DNA from: Burkholderiales bacterium
GTDB lineage: Bacteria > Pseudomonadota > Gammaproteobacteria > Burkholderiales > Burkholderiaceae_C
NCBI GenBank assembly: GCA_013205525.1
Contig: JABMMR010000141.1
Location: 1 to 7,028, forward strand
Direction of reading: 5' to 3'
DNA: 7,028 nucleotides
Shown: positions 1 through 7,028 of the stretch, piece after piece
Numbering within the stretch: position 1 is the stretch's first letter
How the letters are laid out: each line of letters starts with the position of its first letter
Notes under the pieces: model-generated
Database searches by the model: none
Told to the model about the DNA's origin: nothing
What the model saw: only the letters and a program-made list of their open reading frames with translations
Program-made: the position numbers and the translations under genes

Positions 1-599
1 GCACGCCAACTGCCTCTGCCTGTCAACTCCAAGCCTTTTATCTCTAACTGAACTTTGCTTAGCTCTGGTTTTAAAATTTCATACATCTGCAATACTTGAG
101 TTGATTCTGTGTCTGGCCCGCTTAAGTGAGGCAGGTTTTCATCATCTAACTCTCCGAAATTTGCACTGAATACTTCTCCTTGCTGGTTAAGCAAGCGCGA
201 CTCTGACTCATTGCCCCAATAGGCCACCGGCTGGTGCTCCTCTAGAAACACACTCAGTCGATTTGGAAACTCTCGCCTCACCAAGGCTTGTCGAACCCAA
301 GGTACTTTTTCAAAAGCTGTGCGCGCTTGCTCCAAGTCGACCGTAAAAAAACTTCCCTGCAAACTTGGCACCACATTGGCACGCAAAGTCACGGCATTGT
401 TGTGCCGCACATCCCCTTGAACCGAAATGGCGGAAAGCGCAAAGACAGGGTGACGAAGCATCCACCACAGCAATGCGCAGACCAACACCAAGGACAACAT
501 CATCAACAGCAATGCGCTGGTCATATTCATCAAACGGATATCCATGGCCAGGGGCGTCGGCGTGGGCTCGTTTGCATACATGGCGTCGCGTGCTTTCAT
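1..599 (-). CDS. ftsQ: Cell division protein FtsQ, 3' end cut off by the window edge
   Basis: FtsQ is a bitopic inner-membrane divisome protein that bridges the early cytoplasmic ring and the late FtsB/FtsL and FtsW/FtsI proteins. The frame is open from an ATG at 599 to the left edge, giving 199 codons without a stop; related proteins are usually about 250 to 290 residues, so the C-terminus is missing. The short N-terminal tail is cytoplasmic. A single hydrophobic segment at about residues 29-48 is followed by RHPVF and a POTRA-type domain at about 53-123, which includes [10 protein letters not shown] (67-76), FFTVDL (84-89), VPWVRQ (99-104) and RREFPNRL (108-115). The start of the beta domain follows, with [10 protein letters not shown] and LLNQQGEVF. 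The ATG overlaps the ddl stop as ATGA, which supports the start. A start at Met7 or Met19 is possible but less likely. Identification rests on position after ddl, topology and these segments. Confidence 0.93.
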   Translation of the reverse strand, partial: MKARDAMYANEPTPTPLAMDIRLMNMTSALLLMMLSLVLVCALLWWMLRHPVFALSAISVQGDVRHNNAVTLRANVVPSLQGSFFTVDLEQARTAFEKVPWVRQALVRREFPNRLSVFLEEHQPVAYWGNESESRLLNQQGEVFSANFGELDDENLPHLSGPDTESTQVLQMYEILKPELSKVQLEIKGLELTGRGSWR

Positions 600-1570
600 A
601 CCGCATCCACTCCGGCAACGCTGTCCAAAGCTGCTGTAGACAAGATCTTTAGACACAGTTGCGGATATGAAATACCAGCAGCCAAGGCTGACATGGGTAC
701 CAGTGAGTGGCTTGTCATGCCGGGACTGGTATTCATTTCAAGCAAGAAGGGTTGGCGGTCGCTGGCACGAATCATCACGTCCGCTCTGGCCCAACCTCGA
801 CAACCCAATGCCTTGTATGCGGCCACGCTCAAAGCTTGTATGTTTTTTTCCTCTTCTGCTGGCAACCCGCTGGGGCAGTGGTAGCTGACCGCATCGGTGA
901 AATATTTATTTTGATAGTCATAAGCGCCCAGTGGCGCCACAATTTTGACCACCGGCAAGGCCACGGCATCTTCGCCTTGGCCGAGCACCGGACACGTGAC
1001 CTCGTCCCCTTCGATAAACATTTCACACAAGAGGTCAGCGTCATAAGTTGTTGCCAAGGCAATAGCGGGCAAGAGTTGCGCTTGCTCAGTCACTTTCGAT
1101 ATGCCAATCGAAGAGCCTTCATGTGGCGGCTTGACCATCAAAGGCAAGCCAAGCTGTTGGGTGATTGCGTTGATGTTCTCTGCTGTTTGCTGGTGAGGAG
1201 CCAGCCATACCGAAGAGGGGGTGGATAAATGCTCGGCTCGCCAAATACGTTTGGTCATTTGTTTATCAATGGCAATCGCTGAGGCCATGACACCAGAGCC
1301 GGTATAGGGAATGCCCATTAATTCCAATGCGCCTTGAACCGTTCCGTCTTCGCCGTGACGCCCGTGCAAGGCAATAAAGACATGGGTGAATTTCTGTTCT
1401 TTTAACTGCGTGATGAGCTGTTGTGCAGGATCAAAACCCAATGCATTCACACCGACGGATTGCAGCGCTTTCAAAACCCCTTGCCCAGACAACAAAGAGA
1501 TCTCGCGTTCTGCTGATCTCCCACCCATGAGCACGGCGACTTTGCTGCTACCAACATTGAAAGTGCTCAT
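596..1570 (-). CDS. ddl: D-alanine--D-alanine ligase (DdlB type)
   Basis: This cytoplasmic ATP-grasp enzyme joins two D-alanines into the dipeptide that MurF adds to the peptidoglycan precursor. The product is 324 residues, slightly longer than the roughly 306 of E. coli DdlB. Visible motifs are [14 protein letters not shown] (16-29, N-terminal substrate site), [12 protein letters not shown] (69-80), IDKQMTK (101-107), [14 protein letters not shown] (147-160, ATP-grasp lysine and glycine/serine loop), the omega-loop [10 protein letters not shown] (221-230) and RADVM (262-266) with [17 protein letters not shown] (276-292), which carry the Mg-binding Asp264, Glu278 and Asn280. Tyr223 in the omega-loop corresponds to E. 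coli Tyr216, which fits a D-Ala-D-Ala ligase rather than a D-Ala-D-lactate ligase of the vancomycin-resistance type. The ATG at 1570 overlaps the murC stop (ATGA), and a weak GGTGG precedes it. The symbol ddlB is equally suitable. Confidence 0.97.
   Translation of the reverse strand: MSTFNVGSSKVAVLMGGRSAEREISLLSGQGVLKALQSVGVNALGFDPAQQLITQLKEQKFTHVFIALHGRHGEDGTVQGALELMGIPYTGSGVMASAIAIDKQMTKRIWRAEHLSTPSSVWLAPHQQTAENINAITQQLGLPLMVKPPHEGSSIGISKVTEQAQLLPAIALATTYDADLLCEMFIEGDEVTCPVLGQGEDAVALPVVKIVAPLGAYDYQNKYFTDAVSYHCPSGLPAEEEKNIQALSVAAYKALGCRGWARADVMIRASDRQPFLLEMNTSPGMTSHSLVPMSALAAGISYPQLCLKILSTAALDSVAGVDAV
610..613 (-). promoter_or_regulatory. Putative ribosome binding site of ftsQ
   Basis: A GGAG lies inside the end of ddl, ten bases before the ftsQ ATG at 599. 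The spacing is slightly long, so initiation may depend partly on ribosomes finishing ddl at the overlapping ATGA. Confidence 0.45.
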
Positions 1571-2994
1571 GCTGCCACCACTTTCAGAGGCGTTTGGTCT
1601 GCCCTACGCTCCACCACTTTACTTGGCACTGAGCCAATAGAGCCGGCGCCCATGCACATCACCACATCGCCATCTCGGGCGTTTTCCACAATCAGATCTT
1701 CTAGTTGTTTTAAGTCTTGCGCAAACACCAGTTGCTGCTGACCCGCCACTCGCACCGCATGGGCCAGTGCACGACCATCTGCAGCGGCAATGGATGCCTC
1801 ACCGGCAGCATAGACCTCGGTCAACCACAAGACATCCACGCTTTGCAAGACTTGTACAAAATCTTCAAAACAATCGCGTGTTCTGCTGAATCGGTGGGGT
1901 TGAAAGGCCAACACCAATCGCCGGCCTGGAAATGCACCGCGTGCGGCTTCAAGCGTGGCCGCCAACTCCACAGGATGGTGTCCATAGTCTTCTACCAAGG
2001 TGAACGTTCCGCCTTGTCGGGCAGAAATTTCTCCATGACGCTGAAAGCGCCGACCAACGCCACTGAAGTTTGCCAGCGCCGTAACCACCGCCTCGTCTGG
2101 CACATTGAGCTCAACCGCAATGGCAATCGCAGCTAAGGCATTGCGCACATTGTGAAGGCCAGGCAAGTTCAAATCTATTTGCATATCCGGCAAGGTCACG
2201 CCGTTGCTGCGCTTGACCAAAAACCGCATACGCGCGCCTTCAGCTCGTACATCGACGGCTCTGACTTGGGCTTTTTCTGATAAGCCATAGCTGGTGATAG
2301 GACGGGACACTTGCGACAAGATGCTGCCAATCACAGGATCATCTATGCATAAAACCGCCGCCCCGTAGAACGGCATGCGATGCAAAAATTCGATGAAGGC
2401 GGATTTCAATTTGTTGAAATCGTGGCCATAGGTTTCCATGTGGTCTGCATCAATATTGGTAACCACCGACATGATGGGGTTCAAATTTAAAAACGACGCA
2501 TCAGACTCATCAGCCTCGACCACGATGTAGTCGCCAGCGCCCAGCTTGGCATTTGCGCCCGCGCTGATCAGTCTTCCCCCAATCACGAAGGTGGGGTCTA
2601 AGCCGCCTTGCGCCAGCACACTGGCCACCAAGCTGGTGGTGGTGGTCTTGCCATGTGTGCCGGCAATCGCAATGCCCTGCTTAAGCCGCATCAACTCTGC
2701 CAACATCACAGCCCTTGGAACCACCGGTATCCATTTTTGATGCGCTGCCATCACTTCTGGGTTGTCAGCTTGTACGGCGGTTGAAGTCACCACCGCATCT
2801 GCACCAATGATATTTTTGGCAGCATGACCCACTTGGGTTTGAATGCCCAATGCAGACAATCGCTGCATCACAGGTCCATCATTTAAATCCGAACCCGATA
2901 CCTGATAACCCAAGTTATGCAATATTTCTGCAATGCCGCTCATGCCTGCACCACCAATACCGACAAAGTGAACATGGCTGATGGCGTGTTTCAT
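1567..2994 (-). CDS. murC: UDP-N-acetylmuramate--L-alanine ligase MurC
   Basis: MurC is the first of the ATP-dependent Mur ligases and adds L-alanine to UDP-N-acetylmuramate in the cytoplasm. The 475-residue length is normal for the family. The N-terminal nucleotide-sugar domain starts with [10 protein letters not shown] (11-20) and SGSDLND (33-39). The central ATP-binding domain has the P-loop [12 protein letters not shown] (111-122), EADESDASF (160-168) and [12 protein letters not shown] (179-190). The linker to the C-terminal domain has [13 protein letters not shown] (277-289), and the C-terminal domain carries DYGHHPVE (336-343), FQPHRFSRT (364-372), LTEVYAAGE (391-399) and GAGSIG (449-454). 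[16 protein letters not shown] and DYGHHP together separate MurC from MurD, MurE, MurF and the recycling ligase Mpl. The ATG at 2994 overlaps the murG stop (ATGA) and follows a strong Shine-Dalgarno sequence, so the start is well supported. Confidence 0.98.
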   Translation of the reverse strand: MKHAISHVHFVGIGGAGMSGIAEILHNLGYQVSGSDLNDGPVMQRLSALGIQTQVGHAAKNIIGADAVVTSTAVQADNPEVMAAHQKWIPVVPRAVMLAELMRLKQGIAIAGTHGKTTTTSLVASVLAQGGLDPTFVIGGRLISAGANAKLGAGDYIVVEADESDASFLNLNPIMSVVTNIDADHMETYGHDFNKLKSAFIEFLHRMPFYGAAVLCIDDPVIGSILSQVSRPITSYGLSEKAQVRAVDVRAEGARMRFLVKRSNGVTLPDMQIDLNLPGLHNVRNALAAIAIAVELNVPDEAVVTALANFSGVGRRFQRHGEISARQGGTFTLVEDYGHHPVELAATLEAARGAFPGRRLVLAFQPHRFSRTRDCFEDFVQVLQSVDVLWLTEVYAAGEASIAAADGRALAHAVRVAGQQQLVFAQDLKQLEDLIVENARDGDVVMCMGAGSIGSVPSKVVERRADQTPLKVVAA

Positions 2995-4058
2995 GCCAAC
3001 ACCTCCGTGCAGGCAAGTGCAACTTTTTGGGCAGCTTCTGTTTGTCGCAATGCATAGGCCTTATTGGCGACTTGCAGCAAGCTCGCACGGTCTACGGTTT
3101 GCAAATGCCGCGCCAACCATTCTGGCTTCAATTCGTTTTGTGGGATTAACCAGCCCGCACCTTGGTCTGACAAAAATTGGGCGTTCTTGGTTTGATGATC
3201 ATCAACCGCATGGGGAAAAGGCACCATCCATGCCGCCACGCCCACAGCTGACAGCTCACTCACGGTGCTTGCGCCTGCTCGACAAATCACCACATCAGCC
3301 TGCGCCATGGCTTGCGCAGTGTTGTGAATGAATGCAGTGAGCTCTGCCTCGACATGGGCTTTTGCATAGGCTGCTTTCAAATCTGCCAAATGCTTTTCAC
3401 CGCCTTGGTGTATGACAATGGGACGGTCTTGTAAAGGAATCAAAGCCAAAGCTTCGGGCACTGCTTGGTTAATCGCTTGCGCACCCAAACTCCCGCCCAT
3501 GACAAGCACGCGCAAAGGTCCTTGGCGTTGTGCAAATCTTTTCAAGGGTGGCTCTTGCATCAAAAATTCTTCGCGAAGCGGGTTTCCCACCCAAACTGCA
3601 TGGGGCAAGGCCTGCGGAAAACTGCTAAAGACCCGTTTGGCAATTTTGGCTAGCCAAGTGTTCGCCATGCCGGCCACAGCATTTTGTTCATGCAAGATCA
3701 GAGGCTTACTGCAAACAACGCCCATCAAGCCGCCTGGGAAAGTGATGTAGCCGCCCAAGCCCACCAACACATCGGGTCGCAATCGTCTTATCAACATCAG
3801 ACTTTGGCTTAATGCTTTCAACAATCTCCAAGGCAATATCAATGCAGCGCCCAAGCCTTTGCCACGCACACCACCAAAATGCACAGACTCAAATACAAAG
3901 CCCTTGGCTGGGACCAGCGCTGACTCCATGCTCGGTGGGGGCGCTCCCATCCAATGCACATTCCATCCTTGACTGCGTAAAACCTCAGCAATGGCCAAGC
4001 CAGGAAAGATATGTCCGCCGGTCCCACCGGCCATGATCAAGGCGGTAGGACTGCTCAT
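2991..4058 (-). CDS. murG: Lipid II synthase MurG (UDP-GlcNAc--lipid I GlcNAc transferase)
   Basis: MurG is a GT-B fold (family GT28) glycosyltransferase bound to the cytoplasmic face of the inner membrane. It transfers N-acetylglucosamine from UDP-GlcNAc to lipid I, making lipid II. The 355-residue length matches E. coli MurG. The N-terminal acceptor domain has the glycine-rich loop [11 protein letters not shown] (10-20), GGVRGKG (62-68), [10 protein letters not shown] (101-110) and [11 protein letters not shown] (123-133). The C-terminal donor domain has the third glycine-rich loop [11 protein letters not shown] (187-197), [11 protein letters not shown] (259-269, whose Glu269 corresponds to the UDP-ribose-contacting residue) and [14 protein letters not shown] (280-293). 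The ATG at 4058 overlaps the ftsW stop (ATGA) and is preceded by a run of six G residues, from the last ftsW codons, that may act as a weak ribosome binding site. Placement between ftsW and murC is the standard order. Confidence 0.98.
   Translation of the reverse strand: MSSPTALIMAGGTGGHIFPGLAIAEVLRSQGWNVHWMGAPPPSMESALVPAKGFVFESVHFGGVRGKGLGAALILPWRLLKALSQSLMLIRRLRPDVLVGLGGYITFPGGLMGVVCSKPLILHEQNAVAGMANTWLAKIAKRVFSSFPQALPHAVWVGNPLREEFLMQEPPLKRFAQRQGPLRVLVMGGSLGAQAINQAVPEALALIPLQDRPIVIHQGGEKHLADLKAAYAKAHVEAELTAFIHNTAQAMAQADVVICRAGASTVSELSAVGVAAWMVPFPHAVDDHQTKNAQFLSDQGAGWLIPQNELKPEWLARHLQTVDRASLLQVANKAYALRQTEAAQKVALACTEVLA
3001..3006 (-). promoter_or_regulatory. Strong ribosome binding site of murC
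   Basis: GGAGGT, a near-perfect Shine-Dalgarno core, lies six bases before the murC ATG at 2994, inside the last codons of murG. It fixes the murC start and is the best ribosome binding site at any of the six junctions. Confidence 0.8.
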
Positions 4059-5326
4059 ACTCGCCCCCCATGCATCATCAGTCGGTTTTCATAATCCACC
4101 CGCAGGACAATCGCCAAGGCAACTAAATTGAGCAAGATGGCCGAGCCGCCATAGCTCATCAGCGGCAAGGTCAGGCCTTTGGTAGGCAAAGCACCCAAGT
4201 TCACACCCATGTTGATGAACGCTTGAAAACCAATCCATATACCAACGCCCTGCGCGACCAAGCCAGCAAATACGCGGTCCATGGCAATCGCTTGGCGACC
4301 GATAAACATAATGCGTCTGGTCATCCACATAAAGACGCCAATTAAAATCACCACACCCATCAGACCAAATTCCTCGCCTATAACAGCGAGCAGAAAATCG
4401 GTATGCGCTTCAGGAAGCCAGTGCAATTTTTCAACACTTCCACCCAAACCCACACCGAATATTTCTCCCCGACCAAAGGCAATCAAGGAGTGGGAAAGTT
4501 GATAGCCTTTTCCGAGTGCGTATTTCGCACTCCAAGGATCGAGGTAGGCAAAAATTCGCTCGCGCCGCCATTCTGATAATCCAATGATCAAACCGAATGC
4601 GATCAGCAGCACAAAGGCCATCAACACAAACATTCTGGCGTTGACACCGCCTAAAAACAGTATCCCCATGGCGATCACCGCAATCACCAAAAACGCTCCC
4701 ATATCAGGTTCGGCCAGTAGCAATGAACCCACAATGCCAATGGCCACTCCCATCGGCGTCACGGCAGTAAAAAATTTTTCTTTCACATCCATTTTGCGCA
4801 CCATGTAACTGGCTGCATACAAGAGTGTTCCGAGTTTGGCCAATTCGGAGGGCTGGAAATTTAACAGGCCTAGGTTTATCCAACGTCTAGCGCCATTGAC
4901 GCTTTTCCCCATAAAGGGCAGCAGCACCACGATCAATAAAACAATCGAGACAATAAACACCCATGGCGCTGCTTTTTCCCATGTATTCATGGGAATTTGA
5001 AATACCAATAAGGCTGCAGTAAACCCTATGGCCAGGGCTATAGAGTGACGCACCAAATACTGAACTTGTGAGAACCCTGTTGACTGCGGCCCATCGTTGA
5101 GTGCGATGGATGCGGAATACACCATCACCAACCCCCAAAGCAATAAACTGCCAATCGCCCAAGCCAAGGCTTGATCAAATGCTTTGATTCCTGCGGGAAC
5201 AGCGCGGGTTCGACCATACTCACGCCCATGCACCCGCACGGGCAATGCGTCGGGTCCTTCACTGGGGGCGCTTGGCCACCAACGCCTCACGCGCTCACCC
5301 CAACTGGACAGCACGGCTTGGCTCAT
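4055..5326 (-). CDS. ftsW: Septal peptidoglycan polymerase FtsW (SEDS family)
   Basis: FtsW is a multi-pass inner-membrane SEDS glycosyltransferase that polymerises lipid II at the septum with its cognate class B PBP (FtsI). It was formerly also proposed as the lipid II flippase, a role now mostly given to MurJ. The product has 423 residues, close to E. coli FtsW (414). A hydrophilic, Arg/Trp-rich cytoplasmic tail of about 50 residues precedes roughly ten hydrophobic segments (from about 54-74 to 388-409). Family motifs are [11 protein letters not shown] (140-150), FQPSELAKL (157-165), AEPDMGAF (205-212), [18 protein letters not shown] (304-321) and [13 protein letters not shown] (384-396). 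Asp310 in HTDF corresponds to the catalytic Asp297 of E. coli FtsW. FtsW rather than RodA is favoured by the position between murD and murG and by the long N-tail. The ATG at 5326 overlaps the murD stop (ATGA) and has a purine-rich ribosome binding site. Confidence 0.98.
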   Translation of the reverse strand: MSQAVLSSWGERVRRWWPSAPSEGPDALPVRVHGREYGRTRAVPAGIKAFDQALAWAIGSLLLWGLVMVYSASIALNDGPQSTGFSQVQYLVRHSIALAIGFTAALLVFQIPMNTWEKAAPWVFIVSIVLLIVVLLPFMGKSVNGARRWINLGLLNFQPSELAKLGTLLYAASYMVRKMDVKEKFFTAVTPMGVAIGIVGSLLLAEPDMGAFLVIAVIAMGILFLGGVNARMFVLMAFVLLIAFGLIIGLSEWRRERIFAYLDPWSAKYALGKGYQLSHSLIAFGRGEIFGVGLGGSVEKLHWLPEAHTDFLLAVIGEEFGLMGVVILIGVFMWMTRRIMFIGRQAIAMDRVFAGLVAQGVGIWIGFQAFINMGVNLGALPTKGLTLPLMSYGGSAILLNLVALAIVLRVDYENRLMMHGGRV

Positions 5327-6810
5327 GCGTGCCCCTTCTCAAACACCAAGGCGTTGACACACTCACCAAACACGTATCCGCGCTCTTCATAGTTTTTAAA
5401 CATATCCAAACTTGAACATGCAGGTGAAAGCAATACCGTGTCAGCCGTTTGTGCTTGTTCTTGTGCTTTGGTAACCGCACTGGCCATGTCGCTTGCATGA
5501 AGCACGGGGAACGCAACACCTGATAAAACTTTTTCAATCAGTGGGGCATCTTTACCTATCAAAACAACCGCTCGCGCAAATTGTTTCAGTGGTTTAAGCA
5601 GTGGGGAGAAATCTTGTGCTTTGCCCTCACCGCCCAAAATCACAACCAGGTTTTTATCTGTTCCCAGACTGCCAAGGGCAGCAAGCGTTGCCGCCACATT
5701 GGTTCCCTTGCTGTCATTCACATACTCAATGTCATTGACAACACCCACCGACTGCATGCGGTGCGGCTCACCTCGGTATTCGCGCAATGCATGCAACATG
5801 GCGGCCATTCCTGCGCCACAGGTGCTTGCTAAGGCGAGTGCTGCCAGTGCATTGACAGCGTTATGCTGTCCCCGCAAGCGCAATGCATCGGCGGGCATCA
5901 ATCGTTGAATTTGCAATGACTCTTCTACTTTCCGCTTACCCTCGGTTTCGGGCGCGTTCACACGAACCAGCCATGTCATGCCGTTGATTTGTTCAAGACC
6001 ATAGTCACCGGCTTGATCGGGCATATCGTTCCCAAAACTGATGATGTGTCTTTGCACCGATTTCTTCTTGATTGAATTTTTGGGCAATAAGGCCTGCACC
6101 GCCTCATCATGGCGCGGCATGACAGCAATGGCTTGCTGTCCATACACGCGAGATTTGGCCAGGCCATAACTGGCCATATCTGCATGCCAGTCCAAATGGT
6201 CTTGTGTCAGGTTGAGAACACAAGCAGCCGTTGGCTCAAAGCTGTCTTCAGCGTCAAGCTGAAAACTTGACAGTTCCAAGACCCATGCTTGAGGTAACTC
6301 TGGTAAACATTGACTTAAGGTATCCAATAAAGTCGGGCCAATATTGCCCGCCATGGCCACACTCAATCCAGCACGCTGCAGCAAAAGTGTAGTCAATGCA
6401 GTGACGGTGGTTTTGCCATTGGTCCCAGTGATGGCAATCACTCGCGGATGGTAGGCATGCTCTTTTGCCAAGTGTGCCAAGGCATGTGCAAACAAACTTA
6501 ATTCCGTGCCTAGCCAGATACCTTTTTGCTTGGCGCCATGCCACACCGCTTGAACTTGCGTGGGGGTCAGTCCTGGGCTTTTGAATATGCCTTGTATGGT
6601 TTGATCTTCCAATAGCTCAGCATGGAAGTCCCCATGAATAAAGCTGGCTGACAGACCTTCTGCTCGCAAGCAATCAAGACCTGGCGGGTGTTTGCGGGTA
6701 TCAACCACTGTGACTTTGGCACCCTGCAACACACACCAACGGACCATGGCCAGTCCTGAGTCGCCAAGACCCAGTATCAAAATGTGCAGATCGGGCAGAA
6801 TTTTCATCAT
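5323..6810 (-). CDS. murD: UDP-N-acetylmuramoyl-L-alanine--D-glutamate ligase MurD
   Basis: MurD is the cytoplasmic ATP-dependent ligase that adds D-glutamate to UDP-MurNAc-L-Ala. Domain 1 has the nucleotide-fold loop [11 protein letters not shown] (12-22) and KSPGL (77-81). Domain 2 has the P-loop ITGTNGKTT (127-135), AGNIG (154-158), LELSSFQLD (179-187), TQDHLDWH (202-209) and Lys219 in AKSRVY, the likely carbamylated lysine. Domain 3 has RGQHNAVNA (313-321), NDSKGTN (365-371), [10 protein letters not shown] (392-401) and [17 protein letters not shown] (462-478). At 495 residues it is over 50 longer than E. coli MurD (438); part of the excess is a charged stretch near residues 286-306. The ATG at 6810 shares its A with the mraY stop (TGATG). 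An adjacent ATG at 6807 would give 494 residues and cannot be excluded. The frame extends 19 codons further upstream into mraY, but the family N-terminus begins near the overlap. Confidence 0.97.
   Translation of the reverse strand: MMKILPDLHILILGLGDSGLAMVRWCVLQGAKVTVVDTRKHPPGLDCLRAEGLSASFIHGDFHAELLEDQTIQGIFKSPGLTPTQVQAVWHGAKQKGIWLGTELSLFAHALAHLAKEHAYHPRVIAITGTNGKTTVTALTTLLLQRAGLSVAMAGNIGPTLLDTLSQCLPELPQAWVLELSSFQLDAEDSFEPTAACVLNLTQDHLDWHADMASYGLAKSRVYGQQAIAVMPRHDEAVQALLPKNSIKKKSVQRHIISFGNDMPDQAGDYGLEQINGMTWLVRVNAPETEGKRKVEESLQIQRLMPADALRLRGQHNAVNALAALALASTCGAGMAAMLHALREYRGEPHRMQSVGVVNDIEYVNDSKGTNVAATLAALGSLGTDKNLVVILGGEGKAQDFSPLLKPLKQFARAVVLIGKDAPLIEKVLSGVAFPVLHASDMASAVTKAQEQAQTADTVLLSPACSSLDMFKNYEERGYVFGECVNALVFEKGHA
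5332..5339 (-). promoter_or_regulatory. Ribosome binding site of ftsW
   Basis: The purine run AGAAGGGG lies five bases before the ftsW ATG at 5326, inside the end of murD. It supports the chosen start. Confidence 0.6.
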
Positions 6811-7028
6811 CACCGCAACTTCAATGTGGACAAACCCACCAAGCACAACAACATGGTGATGATCCAAAACCGCACCACCACCTGTGTTTCTTTCCAGCCA
6901 GATTTTTCAAAATGATGATGCAATGGGGCCATCTTCAATATGCGTTTACCCACGCCGTATTTGCGCTTGGTGTATTTGAAATAGCTCACCTGCAACATCA
7001 CCGACACCGCTTCAGCCACAAAGATTCC
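6810..7028 (-). CDS. mraY: Phospho-MurNAc-pentapeptide translocase MraY, C-terminal fragment
   Basis: MraY is the polytopic inner-membrane enzyme that transfers phospho-MurNAc-pentapeptide from UDP to undecaprenyl phosphate, forming lipid I. Only the last 72 residues are present; the 5' part, including the catalytic aspartates, lies beyond the right edge. The fragment is in frame from the first base of the edge and starts [14 protein letters not shown]. It carries the MraY signature MAPLHHHFE (33-41) with its three histidines, then [14 protein letters not shown] (44-57) and a final hydrophobic helix ending STLKLR. The same arrangement is seen at the E. coli MraY C-terminus. The [10 protein letters not shown] segment before the histidines is, from memory, typical of betaproteobacterial MraY. 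The GTG at 7019 is an internal valine codon, not a start. The TGA stop overlaps the murD start by one base. Confidence 0.97.
   Translation of the reverse strand, partial: GIFVAEAVSVMLQVSYFKYTKRKYGVGKRILKMAPLHHHFEKSGWKETQVVVRFWIITMLLCLVGLSTLKLR

Larger units (their letters stand above)
1..7028 (-). other. dcw (division and cell wall) operon segment, mraY to ftsQ
   Basis: Seven genes lie head to tail on the minus strand with no gaps. Their order, mraY-murD-ftsW-murG-murC-ddl-ftsQ, is the conserved proteobacterial dcw order. Every junction overlaps by one or four bases, so the genes are probably carried on one transcript and translationally coupled. By the known arrangement of the cluster, ftsI, murE and murF should lie beyond the right edge, and ftsA and ftsZ beyond the left edge. 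No internal promoter or terminator is evident, although dcw clusters in other bacteria can have weak promoters inside coding sequence that cannot be recognised by eye. Confidence 0.97.

Noticed and set aside
288..884. A 198-codon open frame on the plus strand opposite the ddl/ftsQ junction.
   Set aside because: It lies wholly antisense to two well-supported genes, its product is His/Gln-rich low-quality sequence with no recognisable motif, and it crosses a gene boundary. It is a shadow frame.
707..1228. A 173-codon plus-strand open frame opposite ddl.
   Set aside because: It is antisense to the conserved ATP-grasp coding sequence, is rich in Cys, Arg and His, and shows no family resemblance or ribosome binding site.
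596..1570. Possible vancomycin-resistance type (D-Ala-D-lactate) ligase.
   Set aside because: The omega-loop carries the Lys-Tyr pair of D-Ala-D-Ala ligases and the gene sits in the dcw cluster with no vanH or vanX neighbours.
1717..2136. A 139-codon plus-strand open frame opposite murC.
   Set aside because: It is entirely antisense to conserved MurC domains, with composition typical of a complementary-strand artefact.
2630..2655. A short GGT-repeat-like tract on the plus strand.
   Set aside because: It encodes the consecutive threonines of the MurC P-loop (GTHGKTTTT) and is explained by protein constraint, not a functional DNA repeat.
6811..6867. N-terminal extension of murD to an ATG at 6867.
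   Set aside because: The 19 extra codons lie inside the conserved MraY C-terminus, encode a sequence unlike MurD N-termini, and are made unnecessary by the ATG at the stop-start overlap.
1..7028. Search for mobile elements, CRISPR arrays, tRNAs, terminators or an undescribed system.
   Set aside because: All bases are accounted for by seven overlapping conserved genes. I saw no inverted or direct repeats at boundaries, no spacer-repeat pattern and no non-coding gap.

Overview
The window is one uninterrupted stretch of the division and cell wall (dcw) cluster, read entirely on the minus strand. In transcription order, from high to low coordinates, it holds the 3' end of mraY, then complete murD, ftsW, murG, murC and ddl (ddlB type), then the 5' two thirds of ftsQ, which runs off the left edge. 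This is the classical proteobacterial order mraY-murD-ftsW-murG-murC-ddl-ftsQ.

The organism is a Gram-negative proteobacterium, most likely a betaproteobacterium of the order Burkholderiales. The MraY C-terminus (a [10 protein letters not shown] segment before MAPLHHHFE), the FtsQ RLMNMT...[10 protein letters not shown] segment and the enlarged MurD resemble, from memory, Comamonadaceae-type proteins. Base composition looks close to 50% GC by eye, which is low for typical free-living Comamonadaceae, so the family assignment is an inference.

There is essentially no intergenic DNA. Five junctions (murD/ftsW, ftsW/murG, murG/murC, murC/ddl, ddl/ftsQ) are four-base ATGA overlaps and the sixth (mraY/murD) is a one-base TGATG overlap. 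This indicates a single polycistronic mRNA with translational coupling. I saw no convincing promoter, terminator, RNA gene, mobile element, CRISPR array or repeat.

The genes form one pathway. MraY makes lipid I at the inner membrane and MurG converts it to lipid II. MurC and MurD add L-Ala and D-Glu to the cytoplasmic nucleotide precursor, and Ddl supplies D-Ala-D-Ala. FtsW polymerises lipid II at the septum with its partner transpeptidase, and FtsQ links the divisome parts. All the signature motifs I looked for are intact and I see no frameshift or broken gene. This is a conserved core-genome region, and I found no novel system in it.
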